64,000 nt of DNA from Pigmentiphaga humi. GTDB lineage: Bacteria > Pseudomonadota > Gammaproteobacteria > Burkholderiales > Burkholderiaceae_B. Shown in pieces: positions 1-10,767 of this stretch (position 1 is its first letter; every line of letters starts with the position of its first letter). A model generated the notes under the pieces. That model saw only the letters and a program-made list of their open reading frames with translations, had not been told where the DNA came from and made no database searches. The DNA lies in contig NZ_UWPJ01000034.1 of assembly GCF_900606115.1 (NCBI RefSeq), positions 1-64,000 of the forward strand, written 5' to 3'. Both the position numbers and the translations under genes were made by a program.

Positions 1-2227
1 CTGGCGCGGCAGAGGGGGGCGGTGGGCCGGGCAGATATAGATAGAACGCGGCGCCCTGGCCGGGCGCGCCTTCGGCCCAGACTCGGCCGCCATGGCGCTC
101 GACGATACGGCGCACGTTGGCCAGTCCGATGCCGGTGCCTTCGAATTCTTCCATGCGATGCAGGCGCTGGAACACGCCGAACAGCTTGCCGACATATTTC
201 ATGTCGAAACCTACGCCGTTGTCGCGTACATGCACCACATGCCCGCCGTCGCGCGGTTCGGCGCCGATCTCGATGATGGCGGGATCGCGCCCACGCGTGT
301 ATTTCACGGCGTTGGACAGCAGGTTGCGCATGGCCAGGTGGATGTAGGCGGCATCGGCGAAGACCGCGGGCAGATCGGGCGATATCACCCATTGGATCTT
401 GCGTTCCTGCAGGTCGGGCGCCAGTTCGTGGCGAACCTGCGCGACCGCGTCTCCCAGGTCGATCCGGGAAGGCCGCAGCGCCGAGCGTCCCATTTGCGAG
501 AACGTCAGCAGCGCATCGACCAGGTTGCCGGCAAAGCGCGCCGAGTCGCTGATGTTCCCGAGGTAGCGCGAGCCCCGTTCGGATAATTGAGCACCTTCGT
601 ATTCCCGCAGCAAGTCGGCGTAGCCGGCAATGTGGCGCAGCGGCGCGCGCAAATCGTGTGAGACGCTGTACGAGAAGGCTTCGAGCTCCTGGTTGGTGCG
701 GCCCAGTTCGGCGGCGAGTTCAGCCAGCTCCTCGGCCTTGCGCAGGACCACGCTGCCGATGGCGGTGCGCAGTTCCCCGGCGCTGTCCAGTTCCCAATGC
801 TCCCACGGCGTGGATTGCCCGCGGACGACTTCCTGCCAGACCGCGAAGTTGCGATGCGCGCCGCTGAGCGGCCCGGCCGAGGTTGAAGAGGGCGGGCCGC
901 CCGCCCATTGGATGTTGCGTACCTGTTCGGGCCGGAACCACATGATGTAGTTGGGATGGAGCTCGGAAATCGGCACCGCGAGCAGGCCGCTGGCGCTGTT
1001 GCGGACAGCGTCGAATTCCGGCCAATGCTGGGCGAGGCTGCGGGTGTGGAAGACGCCCGGGTCGGCCTCGCCGGCCAGGCGCGCCCGCAGTGCCAGCACG
1101 GCGCCCGTAGGCGGCGCCTGGCCGATGGTGACGCAGTCGTCCCCCTGGACGACCGCCACCCCGCTGGCCCGTACGAAATCCAGCAGCGGCCCGGGAACGC
1201 TGGCCAGGCCATTGGCCAGACTGTCGTGCTCGACCATGGCAGCCAGCAGCGCACCGAGCAATTGCTGCAGCTTTTGCCGGCGCTCGGCCTCGCCCTGCGC
1301 CAGCCGGGCTTCGATCTGCAACGAGACGATCTGCGCCAGCAGATTGCATTGCATCCTGGCGGCAAACGGCACGGGCCGGGGCTGCAGGTGATGGCAGGCG
1401 ATCATGCCCCATAGGCGGTTGCCCGCGACCAGCGACAGCGACATCGATGCCTGCATGCCCATGTCCCGCATGTAGCGCACGTGCATGGGCGACACGCTGC
1501 GCAGCCCCGCAAAGCTGAGATCGGTGGGCTCGCCCGTCAGCGGATTGTCGAGCGGCAGCAGCGGCGACGGCTCGTAGCCGGTATCGGGAATGCAGCGCAG
1601 GCGGTTGGATACATACAAGCGGCGAGCCTGGGCGGGAACGTCGCCGGCCGGGAAATGTAGGTTCAGGAAAGAGGGATAGGCCGCCTCGCGCCATTCACCA
1701 TTGACCCTGCCATGGCCATCCGTATCGAATTCATAGGAAACCACGCGGCCGTAGCCCGTCAGGCGATGGATCTCGCCCACCGCGAGCTCGCACAGCGCGT
1801 CTATCGACGCGCATTGCTGGGTACGGCCGACGAAATCCCCCAGGTCGGCAAGCTGCGCGGCCGGCGTGGCCGGTTCGAATTCCGCCAGCACCGTGTCGGC
1901 CACGCGGTGGACGACGATATCGAAGGCGCCGGGGTGGCCGGCAAAAGCGGCCGGCCCGATATGGTAGGGGGCGCGCTCCGCATGCGTACACGCTTGCAGC
2001 CGGGCGTCGAAACCGGGATCGTCCAGCAGGTCGGCCAGGCGCCGGCCCAGCAGCGCATCGGGGGCCATGCCCAGGTGCCGCTGCGCCGATGCGCTGGATT
2101 GGACGACCCGGCCCGAGCGCCGGTCGAGCGCGAACAGGAACCCGTGGGGCTGGATGCTGCCCGGAATGTGGATGGGTTCGCTGGCGCAGACGTCTGCGGG
2201 ATTGAGGCCGGAGGGGGCGTTGCTCAA
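1..2227 (-). CDS. bphP: Bacteriophytochrome sensor histidine kinase (3' end outside window)
   Basis: Red/far-red light sensor kinase that binds biliverdin. The reverse-strand frame is open from 2227 to the window edge (742 codons). Order: PAS domain with VCASEPIHIPGSIQPHG near the N-terminus (Cys14 is the expected chromophore-linking residue), GAF domain with FPAGDVPAQAR, DLSFAGLRSVSPMH and the CHH motif (residues ~120-300), PHY-like region, then a HisKA/HATPase module with H-box SVSHDLRAPLRHIAGY, N-box NLLSNAVKYT and G-box GTGIGLANVRR. An in-frame TAG lies three codons upstream of the TTG at 2227, and the first in-frame ATG lies beyond the Cys, so TTG must be the start. No clear ribosome binding site is visible. 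The response-regulator partner or heme oxygenase, if present, lies outside the window. Confidence 0.9.
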   Translation of the reverse strand, partial: MSNAPSGLNPADVCASEPIHIPGSIQPHGFLFALDRRSGRVVQSSASAQRHLGMAPDALLGRRLADLLDDPGFDARLQACTHAERAPYHIGPAAFAGHPGAFDIVVHRVADTVLAEFEPATPAAQLADLGDFVGRTQQCASIDALCELAVGEIHRLTGYGRVVSYEFDTDGHGRVNGEWREAAYPSFLNLHFPAGDVPAQARRLYVSNRLRCIPDTGYEPSPLLPLDNPLTGEPTDLSFAGLRSVSPMHVRYMRDMGMQASMSLSLVAGNRLWGMIACHHLQPRPVPFAARMQCNLLAQIVSLQIEARLAQGEAERRQKLQQLLGALLAAMVEHDSLANGLASVPGPLLDFVRASGVAVVQGDDCVTIGQAPPTGAVLALRARLAGEADPGVFHTRSLAQHWPEFDAVRNSASGLLAVPISELHPNYIMWFRPEQVRNIQWAGGPPSSTSAGPLSGAHRNFAVWQEVVRGQSTPWEHWELDSAGELRTAIGSVVLRKAEELAELAAELGRTNQELEAFSYSVSHDLRAPLRHIAGYADLLREYEGAQLSERGSRYLGNISDSARFAGNLVDALLTFSQMGRSALRPSRIDLGDAVAQVRHELAPDLQERKIQWVISPDLPAVFADAAYIHLAMRNLLSNAVKYTRGRDPAIIEIGAEPRDGGHVVHVRDNGVGFDMKYVGKLFGVFQRLHRMEEFEGTGIGLANVRRIVERHGGRVWAEGAPGQGAAFYLYLPGPPPPSAAP

Positions 2228-2303
2228 AGGAAGCTATATCTTGGTTGGGGGCGAATGTGCTTCGATAGTAGGCGATCTTCCCGCTCTTTGCCCAAGGTCT
2301 TGC

Positions 2304-2321
2304 AACTATGTAGCGATAGTT
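2304..2321. promoter_or_regulatory. Inverted repeat AACTAT-N6-ATAGTT between divergent genes
   Basis: A 6 bp inverted repeat with a 6 bp spacer sits in the 188 bp gap between the phytochrome gene (minus) and the glutamine amidotransferase gene (plus). Its position would suit an operator, but no regulator can be named. Short palindromes like this also occur by chance. Confidence 0.3.
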
Positions 2322-2415
2322 ACAGCGCGTCTTGGATGGCACGGACGCGCTGGACCGGCCGGAGCGGGGCACGGCGTTTGTTAAACTCGCTTCCCGCGCT
2401 GCGAAGGTCTCCGCC

Positions 2416-3204
2416 ATGTGCCAATTGCTCGGCATGAACTGCAACACGCCTACGGACATCGTCTTCAGTTTCACCGGCTTCGCCACGCGCGCCGGGCGCA
2501 CCGGCGAGCATGTGGACGGCTGGGGCATCGCTTTCTTCGAGGGAGCGGGCGTGCGCCATTTCGTCGATCACGAGCCGGCGCTGGTGTCGCCGGTGGCCGA
2601 TCTGATCCGGCGCTATCCGATCAAGTCCAAGAACGTGATCGCGCATATCCGCAAGGCTACCGTGGGATCGGTCGCGCTGGAGAACTGCCACCCCTTCATA
2701 CGCGAACTCTGGGGGCAGTATTGGGTGTTCGCCCACAACGGCGACCTGCGCGACTACCATCCGCGACTGGGCGGACGCTACCGGCCCGTGGGCGGCACCG
2801 ACAGTGAGCGCGCTTTCTGCTGGATCCTCGATCACCTCGCGCAGCGCTACGACACCCATCCGGGCGCGCACGCCATCGCCGACGTGCTGGCGGAACTGGC
2901 GCCTGCGATCGCCGCACACGGCACCTTCAATTTCATGCTGTCCGACGGCGTTGCGCTGTATGCGCATTGCTCCACCCGCCTGCACTACCTGGTGCGCCAG
3001 CATCCGTTTGCGACCGCGAGCCTGTCCGACGACGAAGTCAGCGTCGATTTCTCGCAGGTCACCACCCAGGACGACCGGGTCGCGGTCATCGTGACCGAGC
3101 CTTTGACCGCCAACGAGACATGGAACGGCTTCAAGCCGGGCGAGTTGATGATGTTCGTCGACGGCGCGCCTGCCCTGGTGCGGCAAGTCGGCGGCCGGGC
3201 CTGA
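2416..3204 (+). CDS. Class II glutamine amidotransferase (YafJ-like)
   Basis: 262-residue N-terminal-nucleophile amidotransferase of the GATase_4/YafJ type. The protein starts MCQLLGMNC, placing Cys2 as the nucleophile after Met removal, which fixes the start at the ATG at 2416 rather than at codons further upstream. Other family motifs are HVDGWGIAFF, the HIRKAT-type segment (residues ~80-85) and FAHNGDL. The acceptor substrate of these stand-alone domains is mostly unknown. It is divergent from the phytochrome gene and convergent with the ABC-F gene, 9 bp away. TTAAAC upstream of the start could be part of a -10 element. Confidence 0.9.
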   Translation: MCQLLGMNCNTPTDIVFSFTGFATRAGRTGEHVDGWGIAFFEGAGVRHFVDHEPALVSPVADLIRRYPIKSKNVIAHIRKATVGSVALENCHPFIRELWGQYWVFAHNGDLRDYHPRLGGRYRPVGGTDSERAFCWILDHLAQRYDTHPGAHAIADVLAELAPAIAAHGTFNFMLSDGVALYAHCSTRLHYLVRQHPFATASLSDDEVSVDFSQVTTQDDRVAVIVTEPLTANETWNGFKPGELMMFVDGAPALVRQVGGRA

Positions 3205-3213
3205 GCTGCGCGC

Positions 3214-5127
3214 TCAGGCCTGGATCGCCTCCAGTTCTTCCTGCACGCCGAGCCAGATTTCCTCGGTATCGCCCAGCCGTTTCTGCACCTCGCCATGTTC
3301 GGCCAGGACGCGGCGGCATTCCTCGCGGCGCGCGTCCTCGTACAGGCCTGGATCGCCGATCAGCGCATCCAGCTCCCGTTTGCGCGTCTCCAGCTTCTGC
3401 ATCTCGGCCTCGAGTTTCCTGAGCCTGGCTTCGAGCGGCTTGCGCAGCGCGGAGACGCGTTGCCGGGCCTCGGCTTCGAGCCGCTTCTGGGCCTTGCGAT
3501 CGACGGCGGCCTCGGCGTTCGATGCGCCTGCCGCCGATGCCGCAGCCGATTCGGCGCTGCGGCGTTCATTGAGCCAGTCGCGGTAGTCTTCGAGATCGCC
3601 GTCGAATTCGCGCACGCCGCCGCCTGCGACGATCCAGAAGCTGTCCACGGTGGTGCGCAGCAGGTGGCGGTCGTGCGAGACCAGCAGCATGGTGCCTTCG
3701 AACTCGGCCAGCGCCTCGGTCAGGGCTTCGCGGGTATCGACGTCCAGGTGGTTGCTCGGTTCGTCGAGCAGCAGCAGGTTGGGCTTCTTCCAAACCACCA
3801 GGGCCAGTGCCAGCCTGGCTTTCTCGCCGCCCGACATGGGCCCCACCTTGGCCAGCGCGAAGTCGCCGGAGAAACCGAAGCCGCCCAGGTAATTGCGCAG
3901 CTCCTGTTCGCGCGCCTCGGGGGCCAGCCGCGCCAGGTGTTGCAGCGGCGTTGCCTCGGCGTCGAGGATGTCGAGCTGGTGCTGGGCGAAATAGCCGACT
4001 TCCAGGCCCCGCGCGGCCTTGCGCTCGCCCGCCAGCGGCTGCAGCTCGCTCGCCAGGGTCTTGACCAGCGTACTCTTGCCGGCGCCGTTGGCGCCCAGGA
4101 TGCCGATGCGGGCGCCGGCCCGCACCGACAGCTTGACGCCGTTCAGGATGGGCGCCTGCGCATAGCCGGCCTGCACGCCTTCCAGCGACAGTAGCGGATC
4201 GGGCATGTGGTCGGGCGACGGAATGCGGATGTCTATGCCGGCAGCGGCGCGCACCGGCGCGAGCGCCTGCATGCGCGACAAGGCTTTGACCCGGCTCTGC
4301 GCCTGCTTGGCCTTGCTGGCCTTGGCCTTGAAGCGGTCGATGAAGCTTTGCAGGTGGGCCGCCTCGCGCTGCTGCTTGTCGTAGGCGATCTGGCTCTGGC
4401 GCAGTCGCTCGGCGCGCTGCGTCAGGAAATCTTCGTAGCCGCCCTTATAGCGCACCAGCTTGCCCTGGTCGAAGTGCAGGATGGTGCGGGCCACCGCATC
4501 GAGGAATTCGGTGTCGTGCGAAATGACCAGCACGGTGCCGGGGTAGGACGCCAGCCAGCGCTCCAGCCACAGCATGGCGTCGAGATCCAGGTGGTTGGTG
4601 GGTTCGTCCAGCAGCAACAGGTCGGACGGCGCCATCAGCGCGCGCGCCAGGTTCAGGCGCATGCGCCAGCCGCCGGAAAAGCTCGCTACGGGTTGGCGGA
4701 ACTCGTTCTCGGCAAAGCCCAGGCCCACCAGCAATTGCTCGGCGCGCGCCTGGGCCGTGAAGGCATCGGCGTCGGCCAGCTCGGCTTCCAGTTCCGCCAG
4801 CCGCAGGCCTTCGCGATCGGCGTCGACCGCCGAGCGTTCGGCCTGCAGGCGCCGCAACCGGGTGTCGCCGTCGATGACGAACTCCAGGGCTTCGCGGTCG
4901 GTATCGTGGATTTCCTGCGCGATCGAGGCAATGCGCCAGCTGGCGGGCAGGTCCACCGTGCCGGCATCCGGATCCAGCTGGCCGTTGAGCAGCGCGAACA
5001 GCGTGGACTTGCCGGCGCCGTTGGGGCCGACGATGCCCACGCGCTCGCCCGGATGGACCACGAAGTCCGCGCCGTCCAGCAGTACCTTGATGCCGCGTCT
5101 GAGGGTAAGGCCGCTTGCTCTGATCAC
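3214..5127 (-). CDS. yheS: ABC-F family ATPase YheS
   Basis: 637-residue soluble ABC protein with two nucleotide-binding domains and no membrane segment, the usual length for YheS. Walker A motifs GPNGAGKST and GANGAGKST, signatures FSGGWRMRL and MSGGEKARL, and two LLLLDEP(T/S)NHLD Walker B stretches are visible, with the ABC-F linker (SFIDRFKAKASKAKQAQSR) between the domains and a charged coiled-coil C-terminus. ABC-F proteins act on the ribosome as translation factors. The start is GTG at 5127, where GTGA overlaps the prmB stop by 4 bp, so the two genes are probably translationally coupled. Pairing with a ribosomal-protein methyltransferase fits a ribosome role. Confidence 0.93.
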   Translation of the reverse strand: MIRASGLTLRRGIKVLLDGADFVVHPGERVGIVGPNGAGKSTLFALLNGQLDPDAGTVDLPASWRIASIAQEIHDTDREALEFVIDGDTRLRRLQAERSAVDADREGLRLAELEAELADADAFTAQARAEQLLVGLGFAENEFRQPVASFSGGWRMRLNLARALMAPSDLLLLDEPTNHLDLDAMLWLERWLASYPGTVLVISHDTEFLDAVARTILHFDQGKLVRYKGGYEDFLTQRAERLRQSQIAYDKQQREAAHLQSFIDRFKAKASKAKQAQSRVKALSRMQALAPVRAAAGIDIRIPSPDHMPDPLLSLEGVQAGYAQAPILNGVKLSVRAGARIGILGANGAGKSTLVKTLASELQPLAGERKAARGLEVGYFAQHQLDILDAEATPLQHLARLAPEAREQELRNYLGGFGFSGDFALAKVGPMSGGEKARLALALVVWKKPNLLLLDEPSNHLDVDTREALTEALAEFEGTMLLVSHDRHLLRTTVDSFWIVAGGGVREFDGDLEDYRDWLNERRSAESAAASAAGASNAEAAVDRKAQKRLEAEARQRVSALRKPLEARLRKLEAEMQKLETRKRELDALIGDPGLYEDARREECRRVLAEHGEVQKRLGDTEEIWLGVQEELEAIQA

Positions 5128-6023
5128 GAGGCCGCCAACTGGTCCTGGCGCAACAGCAAGACCTTGTCGTCGCCGCCCGATGTGCTCAGCCAGACCGGCT
5201 CGAGATGGGGGAAGGCCTGCTCGAAATAGGCCTGTTCGTGGCCCAGTTCCAACACCAGGATACCCCCGGGCTGCAGGAACTCGCCGGCCTGCGCCAGCAG
5301 CGGCCGGATCAGGTCCATGCCGTCGTCGCCGCCGGCCAGCGCGAGCCGGGGCTCGTGCCGATATTCGGGCGGCAGCGCGTCCATGGATGCCGAGTTGACG
5401 TAGGGCGGGTTGCACAGGATCAGGTCGTAGCGAGCCGGCGGCAGGCTTGCGAACAGATTGGACTGGTGCAGCGCCACGCGCTCCTGCAAGCCGTAGTCGT
5501 CGACGTTGATGCGCGCGACCGCCAGCGCGTCGGCGGACAGGTCCACGGCATCGACCTGGGCATGCGGGAATGTCTCGGCGGCGAGGATGGCCAGGCAGCC
5601 GGAGCCGGTGCACATGTCCAGCGCCCACTCGACGGCGTAAGGGTCGGCGATCCACGGCTCGAGGCCTTCGTCGAGCAGCTCCGCGATGTAGGAGCGGGGC
5701 ACGATCACGCGTTCGTCCACGGTGAAGCGCCGGCCGCGCAGCCAGGCTTCGCCGGTCAGGTAGGGCGCGGGCAGCCGTTCGGCGATGCGCCGCTCGACAA
5801 TGGCCAATACCGCCTGGCGCTCATGATCGAGCACGGCGGCATCGATGAAGGGCTCGAGCCGGTCGATGGGCAGGTGCAGCGTATGCAGGACGAGATAGAC
5901 CGCCTCGTCGTAAACATCGAGCGTGCCGTGGCCCAGCGCGATGCCGGCGGCGTTGAAGCGGCTCACGGCATAGCGGATCAGGTCGCGCAGAGTGCGCAAG
6001 GCAGAGAAATCGGCAGCGAACAT
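5124..6023 (-). CDS. prmB: Ribosomal protein L3 N5-glutamine methyltransferase
   Basis: 299-residue SAM-dependent methyltransferase of the HemK family. The SAM-binding segment ALDMCTGSGCLAILAA and the catalytic NPPYV motif (residues ~190) are clear. YVNSASMDALPPEYRHEPRLAL is split here as YVNSASMDALPPEY then RHEPRLALAGG, the pattern typical of PrmB rather than PrmC. It modifies Gln of ribosomal protein L3. ATG at 6023 is preferred; an in-frame TTG four codons upstream is the alternative. The stop overlaps the yheS start by 4 bp. A copy of the dispersed repeat separates it from dapE. Confidence 0.92.
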   Translation of the reverse strand: MFAADFSALRTLRDLIRYAVSRFNAAGIALGHGTLDVYDEAVYLVLHTLHLPIDRLEPFIDAAVLDHERQAVLAIVERRIAERLPAPYLTGEAWLRGRRFTVDERVIVPRSYIAELLDEGLEPWIADPYAVEWALDMCTGSGCLAILAAETFPHAQVDAVDLSADALAVARINVDDYGLQERVALHQSNLFASLPPARYDLILCNPPYVNSASMDALPPEYRHEPRLALAGGDDGMDLIRPLLAQAGEFLQPGGILVLELGHEQAYFEQAFPHLEPVWLSTSGGDDKVLLLRQDQLAAS

Positions 6024-6046
6024 ATCAATATCCAAATTCCAGGAAA

Positions 6047-8097
<2,051 letters not shown>

Positions 8098-8116
8098 GGT
8101 CGGGTTCCTAGAGGTT

Positions 8117-8199
8117 GGGCCCCCCCTACGCGCTGACGCGCGCCCCCCGAGGGGGCGGCACTGGCGGACCGGCTAAGCCGGATCCGCTGTACCCTGGGT
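8117..8199 (+). repeat. Dispersed GC-rich palindromic repeat, copy 2 (full)
   Basis: Nearly complete unit of about 83 bp. Modules in order: CCCCCCTACGCGCTGACGCG (a GCGC-n-GCGC palindrome), a CCCCCC-GA-GGGGG hairpin, CACTGGCGGACCGGC-taa-GCCGGATCCGC hairpin, then a CCCTGGG tail. It lies between dapC and dapD, both on the minus strand. Confidence 0.75.
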
Positions 8200-8213
8200 G
8201 GGGCAGAGGATGC

Positions 8214-9422
8214 TCATGCTTTGTGAGTAGTTGGCAGCGTGCGGGCGTAACGGGCGACGCGGTGGGCGGCTTCCACGCATTCGTCCAGCGGGGCCACCAG
8301 CGCCAGGCGCAGCCGGTTGGCGCCCGGGTTGCCCGCGGGCGTCTCGCGCGCGAGGTAGCTGCCGGGCAGCGTGGAGACATTCTGCTGCGCCAGCAGGCCG
8401 CGCGCGAAGTCGGTGTCGGCGATCGGGGTGCGCGGCCACAGGTAGAACGAGGCCTGCGGGCGTTCGACTTCCAGGACTTCCCGCAGGATGGGCAGTACCG
8501 CATCGAATTTCTCGCGGTACATGCGGCGGTTTTCGCGCACGTGCTCTTCATCGTTCCAGGCGGCGATGCTGGCTGCCGCGACCACGCCGCTCATGGCGCC
8601 GCCATGATAGGTGCGATAGAGCAGGAATTCCGCCAGCAGCCTGGCGTCGCCGGCCACGAAGCCCGAGCGCATGCCGGGCACGTTGGAGCGCTTGGACAGG
8701 CTGGAGAACACCACGATGTTGCGGAAATCCGAGCGGCCCAGTCGGTGCGCGGCCTGCAGCGCGCCCAGCGGCGGCTCGGCTTCGTCCATGTAGATTTCGG
8801 AGTAGCACTCGTCCGAGGCGATCACGAAACCGTATTTGTCGGCTTGGGCGAACAGGTATTTCCATTCGTCGAGGTCCATGACGTTGCCGGCTGGGTTGCC
8901 CGGCGAACAGACGTAGACCAGCCGGGTCTCGTTCCACTGTTCCGGCGCGATCGATGTCCAGTCGCAGCCGAAGTTGCGCGCCGGATCGGCATTGACGAAA
9001 GTGGGCCGGGCGCCGGCAAGCAGCGCGGCCCCTTCATAGATCTGGTAGAACGGATTGGGGCACAGTACGCGGGGGTTGTCCGCGCTGTCGAGCACGGTCT
9101 GCGCGAACGCGAACAGCGCCTCGCGCGAGCCCAGCACTGGCAGCACCTGGGTGTCCGGGTCGATGGCGGGCAGGCCGTAGCGCCGCTCCAGCCATCCGGC
9201 GATCGCGCCGCGCAGGGCCGCCGACCCTTTGGTGGCGGGATAGCCGGACAGGCCGCCCAGGTTGTTCCGTATGGCCTCCTCGATGAAGGCGGGCGTGGCG
9301 TGCTTGGGCTCGCCGATCGACAGGCTGACGGGACGAAGGCCGGCAGGCGCGGCAACAGAAGCGTACAGCGCGCGCAACTTGGTGAAGGGATAGGGCTGCA
9401 GGAGCCCGAGGCGAGGATTCAT
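8214..9422 (-). CDS. dapC: Succinyldiaminopimelate transaminase
   Basis: 402-residue fold-type I PLP aminotransferase making N-succinyl-LL-diaminopimelate from the keto form with glutamate. The PLP lysine lies in SSLSKRSNVPGMRSGF, and the substrate/PLP motifs CSPGNPAGNVMD, SDECYSEIY and SIGEPKH are visible. The dapC-D-E cluster is known in Bordetella, which supports this substrate over a general aspartate transaminase. Start ATG at 9422 is followed by NPRLGLLQPYPF, typical of the family. It is the first gene of the dap group on this strand. Confidence 0.93.
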   Translation of the reverse strand: MNPRLGLLQPYPFTKLRALYASVAAPAGLRPVSLSIGEPKHATPAFIEEAIRNNLGGLSGYPATKGSAALRGAIAGWLERRYGLPAIDPDTQVLPVLGSREALFAFAQTVLDSADNPRVLCPNPFYQIYEGAALLAGARPTFVNADPARNFGCDWTSIAPEQWNETRLVYVCSPGNPAGNVMDLDEWKYLFAQADKYGFVIASDECYSEIYMDEAEPPLGALQAAHRLGRSDFRNIVVFSSLSKRSNVPGMRSGFVAGDARLLAEFLLYRTYHGGAMSGVVAAASIAAWNDEEHVRENRRMYREKFDAVLPILREVLEVERPQASFYLWPRTPIADTDFARGLLAQQNVSTLPGSYLARETPAGNPGANRLRLALVAPLDECVEAAHRVARYARTLPTTHKA

Positions 9423-9466
9423 GGGCGCGATTGTACCCTTGGGGCCGGCATTTTTTCGCTGTGGGG

Positions 9467-9485
9467 CCGGAGCCCTGCGCTCCGG
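9467..9485. other. GC-rich hairpin CCGGAGC-N5-GCTCCGG
   Basis: Perfect 7 bp inverted repeat with a 5 nt loop in the gap between the regulator gene and dapC. No T-run follows on either strand, so it is not a classical intrinsic terminator. Confidence 0.4.
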
Positions 9486-9500
9486 TGTCTCGCGCAGGCC

Positions 9501-10184
9501 TCAATCGTGCCCGGAGCCCGTCTGCCGGCAAGGCTGGGTGAAGACGTAGCCGGTGCTGCGTATCGCTTCCAGGGGCAGGGTGATCCGGTACTGCTGCGCC
9601 TTGCGGCGCAGCCGGCTCACGAGTACCGCGACATTGTGCAGGCTGCCGACGGCGCCGCCGCGCGAGCCGGCCTGCCACTGCGCGTAGCCCAGGGTCTGGC
9701 CGGGTGCGGCGAACAGGTGGCTCAGGAATTGCCACTCGGTCAGCGCCAGCGGCATTTGCGCGCCATCGGGACTGGTCAGCACGCGCGGCGGCGTGGATAG
9801 CCGCCAGGACGTGACTTGCGGGATAGGAGGAGGGGGCGGGCGATGCGTGGCGGACAGATGGCGCCGCATGGTGTCCAGGATCGTATGGAGCTGTTCGGTG
9901 CCGTCGGAGCCCGCCACGCGTACCTGGACATCGCCCGGACTGCCGTGGGTCGGAGGGCGGGCATACACCAGGCGCGTCAGCGCCGTGTGCTGGAACGCGG
10001 CGGATTGCGGTTCCTCGGACAACAGGATGGGAGTCTTCCCGGCGCGGAGCAAGGCATGGACTTCCTGGGCGCTGCTACAAACATAGACTACGCATCCGCT
10101 ACGCATCAGATCGTTGGCGATTTCATAGTCGCGGCCGGTTTCGCCGAGGAGGATCGCGATTTCGGGGGAGCGGGAGGCATTCAT
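9501..10184 (-). CDS. Winged-helix (OmpR-type) transcriptional regulator with degenerate receiver
   Basis: 227 residues from the ATG at 10184. The C-terminal ~100 residues form an OmpR-type winged helix: MPLALTEWQFLSHLFAAPGQ, then LHNVAVLVSRLRRKAQ and EAIRSTGYVFTQP. The N-terminal part (EIAILLGETGRDYEIANDL through KTPILLSEEPQSA) has the spacing of a response-regulator receiver, but the position expected for the phosphorylated Asp at the end of beta-3 is Ser/Glu (LLSEEP). It may therefore work without phosphorylation. A proline run (PPPPP) joins the two halves. Targets are unknown; the neighbours are dapC and tRNA-Leu. A 46-residue upstream extension exists but looks non-coding. Confidence 0.75.
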   Translation of the reverse strand: MNASRSPEIAILLGETGRDYEIANDLMRSGCVVYVCSSAQEVHALLRAGKTPILLSEEPQSAAFQHTALTRLVYARPPTHGSPGDVQVRVAGSDGTEQLHTILDTMRRHLSATHRPPPPPIPQVTSWRLSTPPRVLTSPDGAQMPLALTEWQFLSHLFAAPGQTLGYAQWQAGSRGGAVGSLHNVAVLVSRLRRKAQQYRITLPLEAIRSTGYVFTQPCRQTGSGHD

Positions 10185-10488
10185 CGTGGCGTGACCCCGC
10201 AGAGCGGGCCCTGCGGCCCGGGAGAGCGGCAGCGCGGGCAGAGGCCCGGCCGTGGGCCGGGCGAAGACGCCGGGGTGCGGGGCCGGTGCAAACGTCGATG
10301 CGGGAGTCGGGTTCTGGATCACGGCTGCAATCTATCCCAACCTTTCTGCAAGGAAGATCAATAAAGGTAAACGGGCAAACGGTGCAGGCCGCGCCCGGGG
10401 CGCCCGCTGCGGCAAAGCGTGTAGGCAGGATTCGACGCCCCCGGACCAGCCCTTTGCGCGAGTCGGGTTACAATCCGATTTCTGAAGT
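10185..10488. other. Intergenic region between regulator and tRNA-Leu
   Basis: About 300 bp with no convincing gene. The left half is GC-rich with a small GGGCC-n-GGCCC hairpin near 10206-10222; the right half is locally AT-rich (10322-10376). TACAAT at 10469-10474, 15 bp before the tRNA, is a likely -10 element for tRNA-Leu, but no good -35 is seen. Confidence 0.45.
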
Positions 10489-10575
10489 GCGACCGTGGCG
10501 AAATTGGTAGACGCAACAGGTTTAGGTCCTGTCGGGAGAAATCCTGTGGAGGTTCGATTCCTCTCGGTCGCACCA
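10489..10575 (+). tRNA. tRNA-Leu (anticodon UAG)
   Basis: 87 nt class II tRNA. The acceptor stem pairs GCGACCG with CGGTCGC, the T-loop is GGTTCGATTCC, and the long variable arm is typical of Leu tRNAs. The anticodon loop TTTAGGT reads UAG (codon CUA). The CCA end is encoded. Confidence 0.95.
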
Positions 10576-10767
10576 CCAGTTTGAACAACCCTGGCAGTGC
10601 CAGGCCTCGGCCCGGGCAGGCCGGCCCAGCGGGCCGGCTGCCGCTCGGCGTCGTCCGGGGGTATGGCACAATTCGCGAATGCCCGAATCGATCCCTGGTT
10701 GCGGTGCCTCTCGCGGCGCGGGTAACTCCGATTCTGTCGATTACACATACTCAATATAGGTTTTTGC

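Noticed and set aside
5128-5655. N-terminal extension of the ABC-F protein into prmB
   Set aside because: The extension is out of frame with PrmB and Arg-rich; the GTGA overlap gives the correct start at 5127.
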